64,000 nt of DNA from Sulfurimonas sp. (GTDB taxonomy: Bacteria; Campylobacterota; Campylobacteria; Campylobacterales; Sulfurimonadaceae): assembly GCF_026196735.1 (NCBI RefSeq), contig NZ_JAPHUF010000007.1:62001-126000 (forward strand), given 5' to 3'. Each line of letters begins with the position of its first letter. The first letter of the stretch is position 1. A program made the position numbers and the translations under genes. A model generated the notes under the pieces. The model saw only the letters and a list, made by a program, of their open reading frames with translations. It was not told where the DNA came from and made no database searches. Below are positions 53,683 through 62,574 of this stretch, in pieces.

Positions 53683-53970
53683 ATGAAATACAGTGCTTTA
53701 TTTGAAGACGAAGATGATGTTTTTTTAGGTTCTCCTGTAAGTAAGCTTATGGATATTGTATTTACTGCAAACAATGATGTTGTAAGATTTGATTTAGAAA
53801 ACTTTATAAGACATCGCGCAGCATTAGAGATGGTTTTAGAGAAACATCTAGGTGATGATTTCAACGATGAAGTCAACCGTTTTGTAGTTGAAAACCGTGA
53901 TGAAGTTGAGACTAAAATGAAAAGTTTATGTATCGAATTGATGGGTGAGATAGTTTCAAAAAGTGAATAA
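53683..53970 (+). CDS. Small conserved epsilonproteobacterial protein (DUF2018-like)
   Basis: A 95-residue helical, acidic protein starting MKYSALFEDEDDVFLGSP. It resembles what I remember of DUF2018, a small helix-bundle family restricted to Campylobacterota with unknown function; not checked. The frame extends to 53617, but AAGGA 7 nt upstream of ATG 53683 fixes the start. It heads a tightly packed eight-gene run leading to hemA, proS and hemC. Confidence 0.7.
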   Translation: MKYSALFEDEDDVFLGSPVSKLMDIVFTANNDVVRFDLENFIRHRAALEMVLEKHLGDDFNDEVNRFVVENRDEVETKMKSLCIELMGEIVSKSE

Positions 53971-54387
53971 TTGAAAAATTTTTTACAAGTATTAATTCTT
54001 TTACTTTTTAGTTTCAGTTTCATTTTTGCCAATGATTTTAGAGAAATCAAGAAAATATCACTGAAAAAAGATGAGCAAAAGAAAATTCTTGTAAAATACA
54101 ATGATAAAGAAAGACTTTTTAAATTTAGATGGACACTTTATAAAAATGGCGGGCTTGTTGTTTTAAGATCATACGACACAATAGTTGCTCAAAATATTTT
54201 ATACTTGAGACATAAAAATCAAAGTTTTAGGTTTGATTTAAAAACAAAAGGGACAGATTTTTATAATGTGCCTTATTTACTAGTCAAATTCAAAGAGTTT
54301 GATAGCAATTCAAATGAGGCAAAATTTGAGCTTATGTTGTCTGATAAAAAAATGCAAATAACATTGGAAGATTTGAAAAATGATTAA
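53971..54387 (+). CDS. Hypothetical exported protein
   Basis: A 138-residue protein with a clear signal peptide (about 1-20, FSFSFIFA-NDF) followed by a beta-rich, Lys-rich domain with no motif I recognise. The start is TTG directly after the previous stop codon, with no Shine-Dalgarno site, so translation is presumably coupled. It is probably periplasmic. Confidence 0.65.
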   Translation: MKNFLQVLILLLFSFSFIFANDFREIKKISLKKDEQKKILVKYNDKERLFKFRWTLYKNGGLVVLRSYDTIVAQNILYLRHKNQSFRFDLKTKGTDFYNVPYLLVKFKEFDSNSNEAKFELMLSDKKMQITLEDLKND

Positions 54388-54396
54388 AGAGAAGTA

Positions 54397-55284
54397 ATGC
54401 ACAGAGTTGAAAAAGAGATAGCAAGACTGATTAATGAGTGTGAATATGATGAAGTGACTCGTCTATTTGGGATGCTCTCAGGCGGTAAAAGACTTCGTGC
54501 TAAATTGATTTTAAAAATAGCAGATAAGCATGAAAAAGCTCCTCTTCTTGGGGCAATTGTTGAGCTTATACATGCCGCAAGTTTACTTCATGATGATGTT
54601 ATTGATGAAGCAAGTCTTAGACGCGGCGTGCCTTCTGTAAATGCAACAGACGGAAGCAAAACAGCTGTAATGCTTGGAGATATTCTCTATTCCAAAGCTT
54701 TTACAGAGTTAGTGTCATTTGACAAAGATATTGCTAAAATAATTGCATCTTCTGTTACTGCACTATCTAAAGGTGAAATGCTGGATGTAAAAATGGCGGA
54801 TGAATTTAACTATGATGAGGATAAATATCTTGACATGTTATATCTTAAAACTGCCACTCTCATAGAAGCTGCTGCAGAGGCTAGTGCTATTTTAGCTGGT
54901 AAAGACTCTGTTTCTCATGCACTTTATGGGAGAAATCTTGGTCTATCTTTTCAGATTATTGATGACATTTTAGATATTACAGCAGACGAAGCCACTCTTG
55001 GCAAACCTGCGATGAATGATTATGTGGAAGGTAAGTGTACTCTGCCATATATTTATCTCTATAAGCTTTTAGATGAGGATGATAAACAAAGATTGGTATC
55101 TCTTCATGCAAAAGCTTTAGATGAGTCAGATTCTGCATGGATAAAACAGAAGATGAATGAGCATAAAACAATTGAGAAGTCATTTGAGTTAGCACAAAAG
55201 CTTTCAAATGAGGCAATGAACGCTATAAAAGATGATGCCCAGCTTATAGGCATCTTACAAACTATGATAAAAAGAAGTTACTAA
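54397..55284 (+). CDS. Long-chain polyprenyl diphosphate synthase
   Basis: A trans-prenyltransferase of 295 residues building the isoprenoid side chain (probably of menaquinone). The first Asp-rich motif reads LLHDDVIDEASLRRG and the second QIIDDILDITAD. LSGGKRLRAKL supplies the conserved Lys/Arg. The small residues before the first motif (AASLLHDD) suggest long-chain products such as octaprenyl diphosphate. The downstream hemA and the later ubiD show cofactor-synthesis clustering. Confidence 0.88.
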   Translation: MHRVEKEIARLINECEYDEVTRLFGMLSGGKRLRAKLILKIADKHEKAPLLGAIVELIHAASLLHDDVIDEASLRRGVPSVNATDGSKTAVMLGDILYSKAFTELVSFDKDIAKIIASSVTALSKGEMLDVKMADEFNYDEDKYLDMLYLKTATLIEAAAEASAILAGKDSVSHALYGRNLGLSFQIIDDILDITADEATLGKPAMNDYVEGKCTLPYIYLYKLLDEDDKQRLVSLHAKALDESDSAWIKQKMNEHKTIEKSFELAQKLSNEAMNAIKDDAQLIGILQTMIKRSY

Positions 55285-56582
55285 TGCACTATTTAATTAT
55301 AAGTTTTTCACATAAAAATTCTACTATGGATGTTAGGGAAAAACTCTCTTATAAAGATGACAAATCTAAAATAGGTTGTTTAACAAAGTTAAATTCAGGT
55401 GATTCGATAAATGAATCTATTCTTATCTCTACATGTAATCGTATGGAAGTGTTTTGTAGCTGTAGTGATGTATCATCTGCGACAAAGCATATTTTTGAGA
55501 TGTTGAGTGCAAGGTCCGGCATCTCTATCGATGAGCTTGAAGGAAGAGCTGATATATATGATGATAGTAGTGCCATTCATCATATATTTACAGTTGCATC
55601 TTCACTTGACTCAATGGTTGTCGGTGAGACTCAAATTGCCGGTCAGTTAAAAGATGCTTTTAGATTTTCATATGACAATAAATTTTGCGGTCAAAAATTG
55701 GCAAGATCTATGCATCACGCTTTTAAGTGTGCGGCAAAAGTAAGAAATGCGACAGATATATCTTCTAAACCCGTCTCTATTGCGAGTGTTGCCGTAGCAA
55801 AACTAAAATCAGTTTTAGATAGCGTTGAAGGTAAAAAAGCTCTCGTTATCGGTGTTGGAGAGATGTCTGAAATAACAGCAAAACACCTGATCTCAAACGG
55901 TGCTGATGTATATATTATGAACAGAACAAAAGACAAAGCTTTTGCTTTAGCCGAGGAGTGCGGTACAAATGTTCTAGATATGGACCAACTTCCACATGTT
56001 ATAAATGAGTTTGAGATTCTTTTTACTGCGACTTCTGCGCCAGAAGCTATTATTACAGATGATATTATCAAACCTTGCGATTTTGACAGATACTGGTTTG
56101 ATATGGCGCTTCCAAGAGATATAAGCTATCACAAGGGTGAAAGAATAAGCCTGTATGTTATCGATGATTTAAAAACAATCGTAGATGAAAACAAAAGTAT
56201 TCGTGAAGATGCTGCAAGAAAGGCTCATGGAATTATCGGTAGAAGCACTGTAGAGTTCTTTGAGTGGTTAGATACTTTAGATATTGAGCCGATGATAAAA
56301 GAGATTTATGAAAAAGCATTCCAAGCAGCAAAAACTGAGAGTGATAGAGTTTTAAACAATGGTTTTATCCCAAAAGAGTACGAAGCACAGGTTCGTAAAA
56401 TGGGTGAGCAGGTAATGAAAAGATTTTTACACGATATGACTTCAAAGATGAGGGATGTCTCAGAAGATTCAAAATCAGATATGGTAACAAGTGCCTTACA
56501 GTTTTTGATAAAAAAAGATAATAATGAAATGCCTGACAAGTATAAGTGTGAGCATTCTCTTAATATTATACAAGGAAGTTAA
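55284..56582 (+). CDS. hemA: Glutamyl-tRNA reductase
   Basis: First committed step of tetrapyrrole synthesis by the C5 pathway: reduces Glu-tRNA to glutamate-1-semialdehyde. The catalytic Cys is C51 in LISTCNRMEVF, followed by SLDSMVVGETQIAGQ and the NADPH motif IGVGEMSEITAKHL. At 432 residues it is normal. The one-base overlap with the synthase stop and the direct junction to proS show tight packing. Confidence 0.96.
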   Translation: MHYLIISFSHKNSTMDVREKLSYKDDKSKIGCLTKLNSGDSINESILISTCNRMEVFCSCSDVSSATKHIFEMLSARSGISIDELEGRADIYDDSSAIHHIFTVASSLDSMVVGETQIAGQLKDAFRFSYDNKFCGQKLARSMHHAFKCAAKVRNATDISSKPVSIASVAVAKLKSVLDSVEGKKALVIGVGEMSEITAKHLISNGADVYIMNRTKDKAFALAEECGTNVLDMDQLPHVINEFEILFTATSAPEAIITDDIIKPCDFDRYWFDMALPRDISYHKGERISLYVIDDLKTIVDENKSIREDAARKAHGIIGRSTVEFFEWLDTLDIEPMIKEIYEKAFQAAKTESDRVLNNGFIPKEYEAQVRKMGEQVMKRFLHDMTSKMRDVSEDSKSDMVTSALQFLIKKDNNEMPDKYKCEHSLNIIQGS

Positions 56583-57887
56583 TTGAGAAGAAGTAGAGCA
56601 TTTATTCCAACAGCTAAAGAAGCACCAAATGATGCAACTCTGCCGAGCCATCAATTTTTAATTCGTGCTGGTTTTATAAACCAACAAGGTGCTGGGCTTT
56701 ATAACTTTATGCCACTGGGAAAAATTGTACTAGAAAAGATTAGAGCTATTGTTAAAGAAGAGTTGGACAGTGCCGGTTGTAATGAAGTACAGCTTAGTTT
56801 TGTTACTCCTATTGGTTTGTGGGACAGAAGCGGTCGCGCTGAAACTATGGGTAAAGAGATGCTGCGCATCAAAGATAGGCATGAAAATGATTTTGTGCTA
56901 AGTCCTACAAATGAAGAAGCTATGGTAGAATTGGTCAAAAACAGAGTAACTTCATATAAAGATTTGCCTCTTAATTTATACCAGATCAATACTAAATTTC
57001 GTGACGAAGCTAGACCTAGATATGGACTATTGCGCGGTCGTGAGTTTCTGATGAAAGATGGTTACTCTTTTCATGCATCAACTGAAGATATGGTCAGAGA
57101 GTTTGACTTGATGGAAGTGACTTATAAAAAGATATTCACTAGACTTGGACTTGACTTTAGAGTAGTTGAAGCTGACAGCGGGGCTATTGGCGGAGAGGGA
57201 AGCAAAGAATTTCATGTTTTAGCAGATAGCGGAGAGGATACTATAGTTGTATGTGAGGCTTGTGATTATGGAGCAAATATTGAGACAATTTTTGACAATG
57301 AGCAAGAAATCGATTCTTTAAATGAAAAATCTTATGAAGAATTGCAGACACAAAAGTTAAGTGAAAAATGTACATGTGGCGGAGAGCTTAGCTTTAAAAA
57401 AGGTATTGAAGTTGGTCATATTTTTCAACTTGGAGATAAATACTCATCAGCTTTAGAGGCAACTTTTAGTGATGAAAACGGCAAGCCAAAACCATTTGAG
57501 ATGGCAACCTTCGGTATAGGTGTCAGCAGGCTTGTAGCAGCAGTTATAGAGCAAAATCATGATGAAAATGGTTGTATCTGGACTAAAGAGACAGCTCCAT
57601 ATACTGTAAATATCATGGTCTCAAATATTAAAGATGAAGAGCAAGTGACACTTGGGGAAGAACTTTATTTGAAACTTTTAGGCGAAAATATTGAAGTTAT
57701 GTTTGATGATAGAAAAGAGAGATTTGGCTTTAAGATGAAAGATGCAGAGCTTATCGGCTTCCCATATACTGTCATTATAGGAAAAGAGTTGGCTAATGGA
57801 CATGTTCAAGTATATGATAGAAAAACAAAAGAAAAAACCGAGGTTAAGATAGGTGATATTTTTGAAAAAATTATGGAATTAATATAA
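56583..57887 (+). CDS. proS: Prolyl-tRNA synthetase lacking the INS editing domain
   Basis: A class II synthetase charging tRNA(Pro). Motif 2 ([10 protein letters not shown], about 140-149) and motif 3 ([14 protein letters not shown], about 311-324) are intact, with the C-terminal anticodon-binding domain. The ~180-residue editing insertion that typical bacterial ProRS carries between motifs 2 and 3 is reduced to about 40 residues (233-272), giving 434 residues instead of about 570. A CxxC...CxC set (C224, C227, C263, C265) flanks the shortened region and could bind zinc. TTG start with AAGGA 6 nt upstream. Confidence 0.93.
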   Translation: MRRSRAFIPTAKEAPNDATLPSHQFLIRAGFINQQGAGLYNFMPLGKIVLEKIRAIVKEELDSAGCNEVQLSFVTPIGLWDRSGRAETMGKEMLRIKDRHENDFVLSPTNEEAMVELVKNRVTSYKDLPLNLYQINTKFRDEARPRYGLLRGREFLMKDGYSFHASTEDMVREFDLMEVTYKKIFTRLGLDFRVVEADSGAIGGEGSKEFHVLADSGEDTIVVCEACDYGANIETIFDNEQEIDSLNEKSYEELQTQKLSEKCTCGGELSFKKGIEVGHIFQLGDKYSSALEATFSDENGKPKPFEMATFGIGVSRLVAAVIEQNHDENGCIWTKETAPYTVNIMVSNIKDEEQVTLGEELYLKLLGENIEVMFDDRKERFGFKMKDAELIGFPYTVIIGKELANGHVQVYDRKTKEKTEVKIGDIFEKIMELI

Positions 57888-57888
57888 T

Positions 57889-58317
57889 ATGATATATTTT
57901 ATAATTTATCTATTTTTAGAAGTACTTATCTCTGTTAACATCTCATCAGCTATTGGTGGGTTGGCAACCTTTTTTGAGATACTTATAACTGCTTTTTTTG
58001 GTATATCAATATTAGTAAATTTTAGAAAAACTTTACTTGAAAACATGAATGCAGTTTCATATAACTGCATAGATTTAGAGCAGTTTCAGCGTCTAAATCT
58101 TTTTACAATCTTAGGCGGTATCTTATTGATAGTACCTGGTTTTTTAACAGATATATTAGGTGTGCTGTTACAGTTTAGCACCTTTACGACGATGGCTGTT
58201 AACCGTTATAATGTAAAATACGGAAATTGTAAAACAGACTTTGAAAATAAAAATTTAAAAAAGGATTCAGATGTCATTGATGTCGAAATTATTAGCGATA
58301 ACAGTTCTATTAAGTAG
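57889..58317 (+). CDS. FxsA-family membrane protein
   Basis: A 142-residue cytoplasmic-membrane protein with three to four helices and the FxsA signature LGGILLIVPGFLTDILG (about 83-99). FxsA was named for suppressing phage-T7 exclusion when overproduced; its normal role is unknown. The acidic C-terminal tail overlaps the next gene's start by 47 bp. Confidence 0.85.
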   Translation: MIYFIIYLFLEVLISVNISSAIGGLATFFEILITAFFGISILVNFRKTLLENMNAVSYNCIDLEQFQRLNLFTILGGILLIVPGFLTDILGVLLQFSTFTTMAVNRYNVKYGNCKTDFENKNLKKDSDVIDVEIISDNSSIK

Positions 58318-59101
58318 TTTAGTTGAAGCAAGTTCTTCAAATGAGAAGATAGAAGGTTTTTTAAAAAAAACTTATGGTGCAAATCCTAATATAAAATCAA
58401 TTAATGTGAAAATCACTAATAAAGTTGAAATTCAAGAACGAAATGGCTGGGATGCGTATTTTATTGAGTTAGATGCGATATTAAAAAAAGACAAGCGCCA
58501 AGTTGTGCAAAAACAAGTCTGGTTCTCTGATGGTAAAGTACTTTCAAAAGAGCTATATGACTTAAATAGCGGTCAAGACATGAGAGATTTGGTTTCGGTG
58601 CCATTTAAAGATGAATATTATAAAAAAGAGAATCTGATTTATGGAAATGCCAATGCTAAACATAAAGTAGCTATTTTTTCAGACCCACTATGCCCATTTT
58701 GTAAAGTTTTTGTTCCAGAAGCTATAAATGAAATGAGAAAACAACCAAATAAATTTGCAATATATTACTACCATTTTCCACTTCCATCACTTCATCCTGC
58801 TGCTGTAGAATTGGTGAATGCAGCAGTAGCATTAGAGTTAAAGGGTAGAAAAAATGTAGTTCTTGATCTTTATAAAGTTGAAGTTGATCCAAAAGAGAAA
58901 TCTGTTGAGAAGATACTTGAAGCCTTTAACAAAGTTATGAATTCAAATATCAGAATGTATGACTTAATGCAAAAAGATGTAGTTAAGCATATCAAATCAG
59001 ATTTAACAATAGCAGATGAACTGATGGTTCAAGGAACACCAACAATATTTTTTGATGGAAAAATAGATAAAACTAAAAATAAATATAAAGCAGTAAAATA
59101 G
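58271..59101 (+). CDS. Periplasmic thiol-disulfide protein, DsbC/DsbA-like thioredoxin fold
   Basis: A 276-residue secreted protein: signal peptide (about 1-20), N-terminal domain like a DsbC dimerisation region (about 25-115), then a thioredoxin fold with active site C141-P-F-C144 (SDPLCPFCKVF) and cis-Pro in VQGTPTIFFDG. It should make or isomerise disulfides in the periplasm. AAGGA 5 nt before ATG 58271 supports the first start. The 1-bp junction to hemC hints at a link with cytochrome c maturation. Confidence 0.85.
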   Translation: MSLMSKLLAITVLLSSLVEASSSNEKIEGFLKKTYGANPNIKSINVKITNKVEIQERNGWDAYFIELDAILKKDKRQVVQKQVWFSDGKVLSKELYDLNSGQDMRDLVSVPFKDEYYKKENLIYGNANAKHKVAIFSDPLCPFCKVFVPEAINEMRKQPNKFAIYYYHFPLPSLHPAAVELVNAAVALELKGRKNVVLDLYKVEVDPKEKSVEKILEAFNKVMNSNIRMYDLMQKDVVKHIKSDLTIADELMVQGTPTIFFDGKIDKTKNKYKAVK

Positions 59102-60061
59102 ATGAAAAAACTCACAATTGCAACAAGAGTGTCAGATCTAGCACTTTGGCAGGCTTATCACATAAAAGATAGAATAGAAGCTTCTTACCCTGAAATAACA
59201 GTTGAATTAAATGAAATTGTTAGTAATGGGGATAAGGTTTTAGACAAACCACTGGCATTAATTGGCGGCAAGGGGCACTTTACAAAAGAGCTTGAAGATG
59301 AGATGCTAGCAGGAAATGCTGATATAGCTGTTCACTCCCTTAAAGATGTTCCAACATACATACCTGATGGTTTAGAGTTGGTAGCTGTAACTGAGCGTCA
59401 AGACCAAAGTGATGTTTTTTTGTCTCATAAGTATACAAGTCTTGAAGAGTTACCTCAAGGTGCAGTTGTTGGGACAACAAGTCTAAGAAGAAGAATGCAA
59501 CTTTTGCAACAACGACCCGACCTTAAAGTAAAAGATTTAAGAGGCAATGTAAATACAAGATTGAGAAAACTAAAAGAAGGTCAATATGATGCGATTATTT
59601 TAGCATTTATCGGTCTTCATAGGTTGAATCTATTAAAAGACATTCCTTATACACAAAAGTTATCACTTGATATGATGATTCCTCCAATGGGACAGGCTGC
59701 TCTTGGCATAGAGATAGTTACAGGAAATGAAAAAGTAAGAGAGATAGCAGAGAGTCTTAAAGATGAAAAAACATTTATTTGTACAAAAATTGAAAGAGAT
59801 TTCATTTCCAAAATTGGAGCCGGATGTTCTGCACCGGTGGCTTGTAATGCGGTAATTAATGATAATACAGTTACATTTAGAACTATGATAGGCTTTCCTG
59901 ATGGCACAAATATTATGCAAGAAAAGATAGTTAAAAATATTGAACAGAGTGACAATTTAGGTTTTGAAATGGCTCAACTGATGATAGACAATGGTGCCAT
60001 GAAATTGCTTGAAGATGCAGAAAAAACCGCATTTAAAGATGAAATGCCTCAAAGATTATAA
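59102..60061 (+). CDS. hemC: Porphobilinogen deaminase (hydroxymethylbilane synthase)
   Basis: Builds hydroxymethylbilane from four porphobilinogens. TRVSDLALWQA near the start, HSLKDVPTYIPDGL, and the dipyrromethane-cofactor Cys in GAGCSAPVACNAV are all present; 319 residues is normal. With hemA five genes upstream it supplies the heme pathway. A structured intergenic region follows. Confidence 0.96.
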   Translation: MKKLTIATRVSDLALWQAYHIKDRIEASYPEITVELNEIVSNGDKVLDKPLALIGGKGHFTKELEDEMLAGNADIAVHSLKDVPTYIPDGLELVAVTERQDQSDVFLSHKYTSLEELPQGAVVGTTSLRRRMQLLQQRPDLKVKDLRGNVNTRLRKLKEGQYDAIILAFIGLHRLNLLKDIPYTQKLSLDMMIPPMGQAALGIEIVTGNEKVREIAESLKDEKTFICTKIERDFISKIGAGCSAPVACNAVINDNTVTFRTMIGFPDGTNIMQEKIVKNIEQSDNLGFEMAQLMIDNGAMKLLEDAEKTAFKDEMPQRL

Positions 60062-60072
60062 AATAGTATATT

Positions 60073-60170
60073 ATTCTCGCCTTTAGGCGTAGCTTTTATT
60101 TTGTGTTTTTAAATAGCGCAAAATACACACGAATGAGGAGAATTTTTAAAAGGATTCACTTCTTTTAAAA
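60073..60170 (+). promoter_or_regulatory. Structured leader or terminator between hemC and ubiD
   Basis: Hand folding gives a three-way junction: outer ATTCTC (60073-60078) with GAGAAT (60138-60143), inner CGCCT/AGGCG, and a 9-bp stem TATTTTGTG (60097-60105) with CGCAAAATA (60117-60125). A second hairpin, TTTTAAAAG (60144-60152) with CTTTTAAAA (60162-60170), hides an AAAAGG. It could terminate hemC or control ubiD; no known riboswitch class is recognised. Confidence 0.5.
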
Positions 60171-60181
60171 TGGAGATAGAT

Positions 60182-61996
60182 GTGCAAAAAACAATAGAAC
60201 TTTTAAAAAAAAATGATGAACTAAAGATTATTGATGAAGAGCTTGATATATATTTGGAAATCTCTCATTTAGCATACGCAGAGGTAAAGAAAAAAGATGG
60301 CGGCAAAGCTCTTCTTTTTACTAATGTAGTTGAAAAGGGCAGTGGAAGAAAGTTTGATGAGCCTGTGCTAATGAATCTGTTTGGTTCATATAAACGCTGT
60401 GAAATTTTATTTGGCAGAACCATAGAATCTATAGCTGATGAGATAACAAAGCTTTTACACATGAAACCACCTGCCGGATTAATGAATAAAATATCCATGG
60501 CGAGCGAACTGTTTGCATTAAAAAATATATTTCCTAAAAAATTAAATGGCGAGGGTGCTTGTCAGAAGATTAAGTATTTAAAAGATGATATTGATCTTCA
60601 TAAATTACCGGTGTTAACAACATGGGAACAAGATGGTGGACCGTTTATTACAATGGGGCAGGTATATACTCAAAGTCTAGATGGCGAGATGGTCAATCTT
60701 GGAATGTATAGACTTCAAGTTTATGATAAAAACCATTTGGGCATGCATTGGCAAATACATAAAGACTCTTCTCACTTCTTTGATCAGTACCAAAAAGCCG
60801 GCAAAAAAATGCCGGTAAGCGTTGCTATCGGCGGTGATCCGCTATACACTTGGTGTGCAACTGCTCCGCTTCCTTATGGAGTTAACGAGCTTTTAATGTA
60901 TGGACTTATAAAAAAGCAGCCTGCAAAATTAGTCAAATCACTAACAACGCCTCTGTATATACCACAGGATGTAGATTATGTAATCGAGGGTTGGGTAGAT
61001 ACACAAAACATGAAAATAGAAGGTCCTTTTGGTGACCATACAGGTTACTATACTCTAGAAGAACCTTATCCTGTGATGGAAGTATCTGCAATTACTATGA
61101 AAAAAGAGAGAGCTTTTTTGGCGACCGTTGTCGGTAAACCGCCTTTAGAAGATAAGTATATGGGCTGGGCAACTGGAAAAATATTTTTTCCACTTTTAAA
61201 AACTACTGCACCAGACTTGTTAGACTACCATATGCCTGAAAATGCAGGTTTTCATAATCTTATTTTGGCAAAAATGCAGCCTCACTATAAAGGACATGCA
61301 AAACAGTTTATGCATGCTTTTTGGGGTGCCGGGCAGATGAGTTTTGTAAAGCATGCTATTTTCTTAGACGAGAAGGCTCCAAAGTTAGAAAATTATGAAA
61401 CAGTTGCTTCATACATTTTAGATAGATTTACTCCTAAATCACTCTTTATCTCCGAAGGGATTTTAGATGCACTTGACCACTCTTCACCAGAAACATTAGT
61501 CGGTGGAAAGTTAGGTATTGACGCGACAGCAGCAAACAAAGTTGAAGCACCACAACTTTTAGGTGATGAAGAACTTTTACTTAGAGTAAAAGAGCTAGTT
61601 CCAGATGCCGTAGACCTTCATCAGTTTATGAGAAGAACTAAAAATCCCATTACTGTTATATCTGTAAATAAAACAAAAAATGCAAAGGAATATTTTGATG
61701 CATTGGTAAATTTAAGTACAAATATAAGAATAGTTGTTTTTGTGGATGCAGCTAAAAATGATATATTTAACTCTTACATGTTAATTTGGAGAGTTACAAA
61801 TAATATAGATGCTATTAGAGATATATTTATATCTGGATTGATGGTTGGGATTGATGGAACTAATAAAAATCTTTTAGATGCTTTTAACAGAGAATGGCCT
61901 GATGATGTTGAGTGTACACCGAGTGTTGTAGAGTCACTAAAAAGTAAAGGTATATGGGATTTAGACGAGAAAATTTATAAAAAATTTCAATTGTGA
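60182..61996 (+). CDS. UbiD-family decarboxylase (menaquinone synthesis)
   Basis: A 604-residue prenyl-FMN-dependent decarboxylase. The N-terminus ELLKKNDELKIIDEELD and YRLQVYDKNHLGMHWQIHKD, EGPFGDHTGYYT and IGGDPLYTWCAT match UbiD proteins. In Campylobacterota, which lack ubiquinone, this family serves the futalosine menaquinone route. ATG 60170 lies in frame, but GGAG 6 nt before GTG 60182 and the family N-terminus favour GTG. The partner prenyltransferase gene ubiX is not in the window. Confidence 0.88.
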   Translation: MQKTIELLKKNDELKIIDEELDIYLEISHLAYAEVKKKDGGKALLFTNVVEKGSGRKFDEPVLMNLFGSYKRCEILFGRTIESIADEITKLLHMKPPAGLMNKISMASELFALKNIFPKKLNGEGACQKIKYLKDDIDLHKLPVLTTWEQDGGPFITMGQVYTQSLDGEMVNLGMYRLQVYDKNHLGMHWQIHKDSSHFFDQYQKAGKKMPVSVAIGGDPLYTWCATAPLPYGVNELLMYGLIKKQPAKLVKSLTTPLYIPQDVDYVIEGWVDTQNMKIEGPFGDHTGYYTLEEPYPVMEVSAITMKKERAFLATVVGKPPLEDKYMGWATGKIFFPLLKTTAPDLLDYHMPENAGFHNLILAKMQPHYKGHAKQFMHAFWGAGQMSFVKHAIFLDEKAPKLENYETVASYILDRFTPKSLFISEGILDALDHSSPETLVGGKLGIDATAANKVEAPQLLGDEELLLRVKELVPDAVDLHQFMRRTKNPITVISVNKTKNAKEYFDALVNLSTNIRIVVFVDAAKNDIFNSYMLIWRVTNNIDAIRDIFISGLMVGIDGTNKNLLDAFNREWPDDVECTPSVVESLKSKGIWDLDEKIYKKFQL

Positions 61997-62101
61997 TTAA
62001 ATTGTAACATATTGTGTTTAAATAGGCTTATACTTTATTCAATATAAGGTTAATATAATAATTTGTAATGTAGTATAGTTTATTATTATTAAGGTTATTA
62101 A

Positions 62102-62443
62102 ATGAATAAATTTTTTCTTTTCTTATTTTCAGTATTAGTTTTAACATCACTAACAGCAAATGCAGCGATTTATAAGGGTCAACGAGAATTTGTAAAAAGA
62201 TGTATAAAATGTCATAAAGCCGGTCAATCTTTTGTTGCTACGAAGAAAAAAAGAGAGTGGAAAAAGTTAATGGCTAAAAAAGGAAAAAAACTAGCTGAAA
62301 TACATATAAACAGTAATGATAGAAAAGCTAAAAAATCCAAAAGATACTTTGAGAGTAGAAAGTACATAAGAAAAACTAAACATTTAAAGCAATTCTTGAT
62401 GGAGTATGCTCAAGATAGCGGGAATGTGCCTGCTTGTAATTAA
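62102..62443 (+). CDS. Small Lys-rich monoheme c-type cytochrome-like protein
   Basis: A 113-residue exported protein: signal peptide (about 1-21, cleaved after ANA) and one heme-attachment site C34-I-K-C37-H38. The mature part is very rich in Lys and Arg (predicted strongly basic), unlike most class I cytochromes, and no clear axial Met loop is visible beyond M in KKLMAKKG. It may be an electron carrier docking on acidic partners. It stands alone in a monocistronic position. Confidence 0.7.
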   Translation: MNKFFLFLFSVLVLTSLTANAAIYKGQREFVKRCIKCHKAGQSFVATKKKREWKKLMAKKGKKLAEIHINSNDRKAKKSKRYFESRKYIRKTKHLKQFLMEYAQDSGNVPACN

Positions 62444-62574
62444 CTAAGCACCTAAACATCTTCAAGATAGAGACTTGCTCTGTCTTATTTACTTCACTTT
62501 GTAAAATCACTTAATTTAGCTAAAATACCAAACTTTTAAAATAACTATTATGAAATAAAATCAAGGAAATTACA

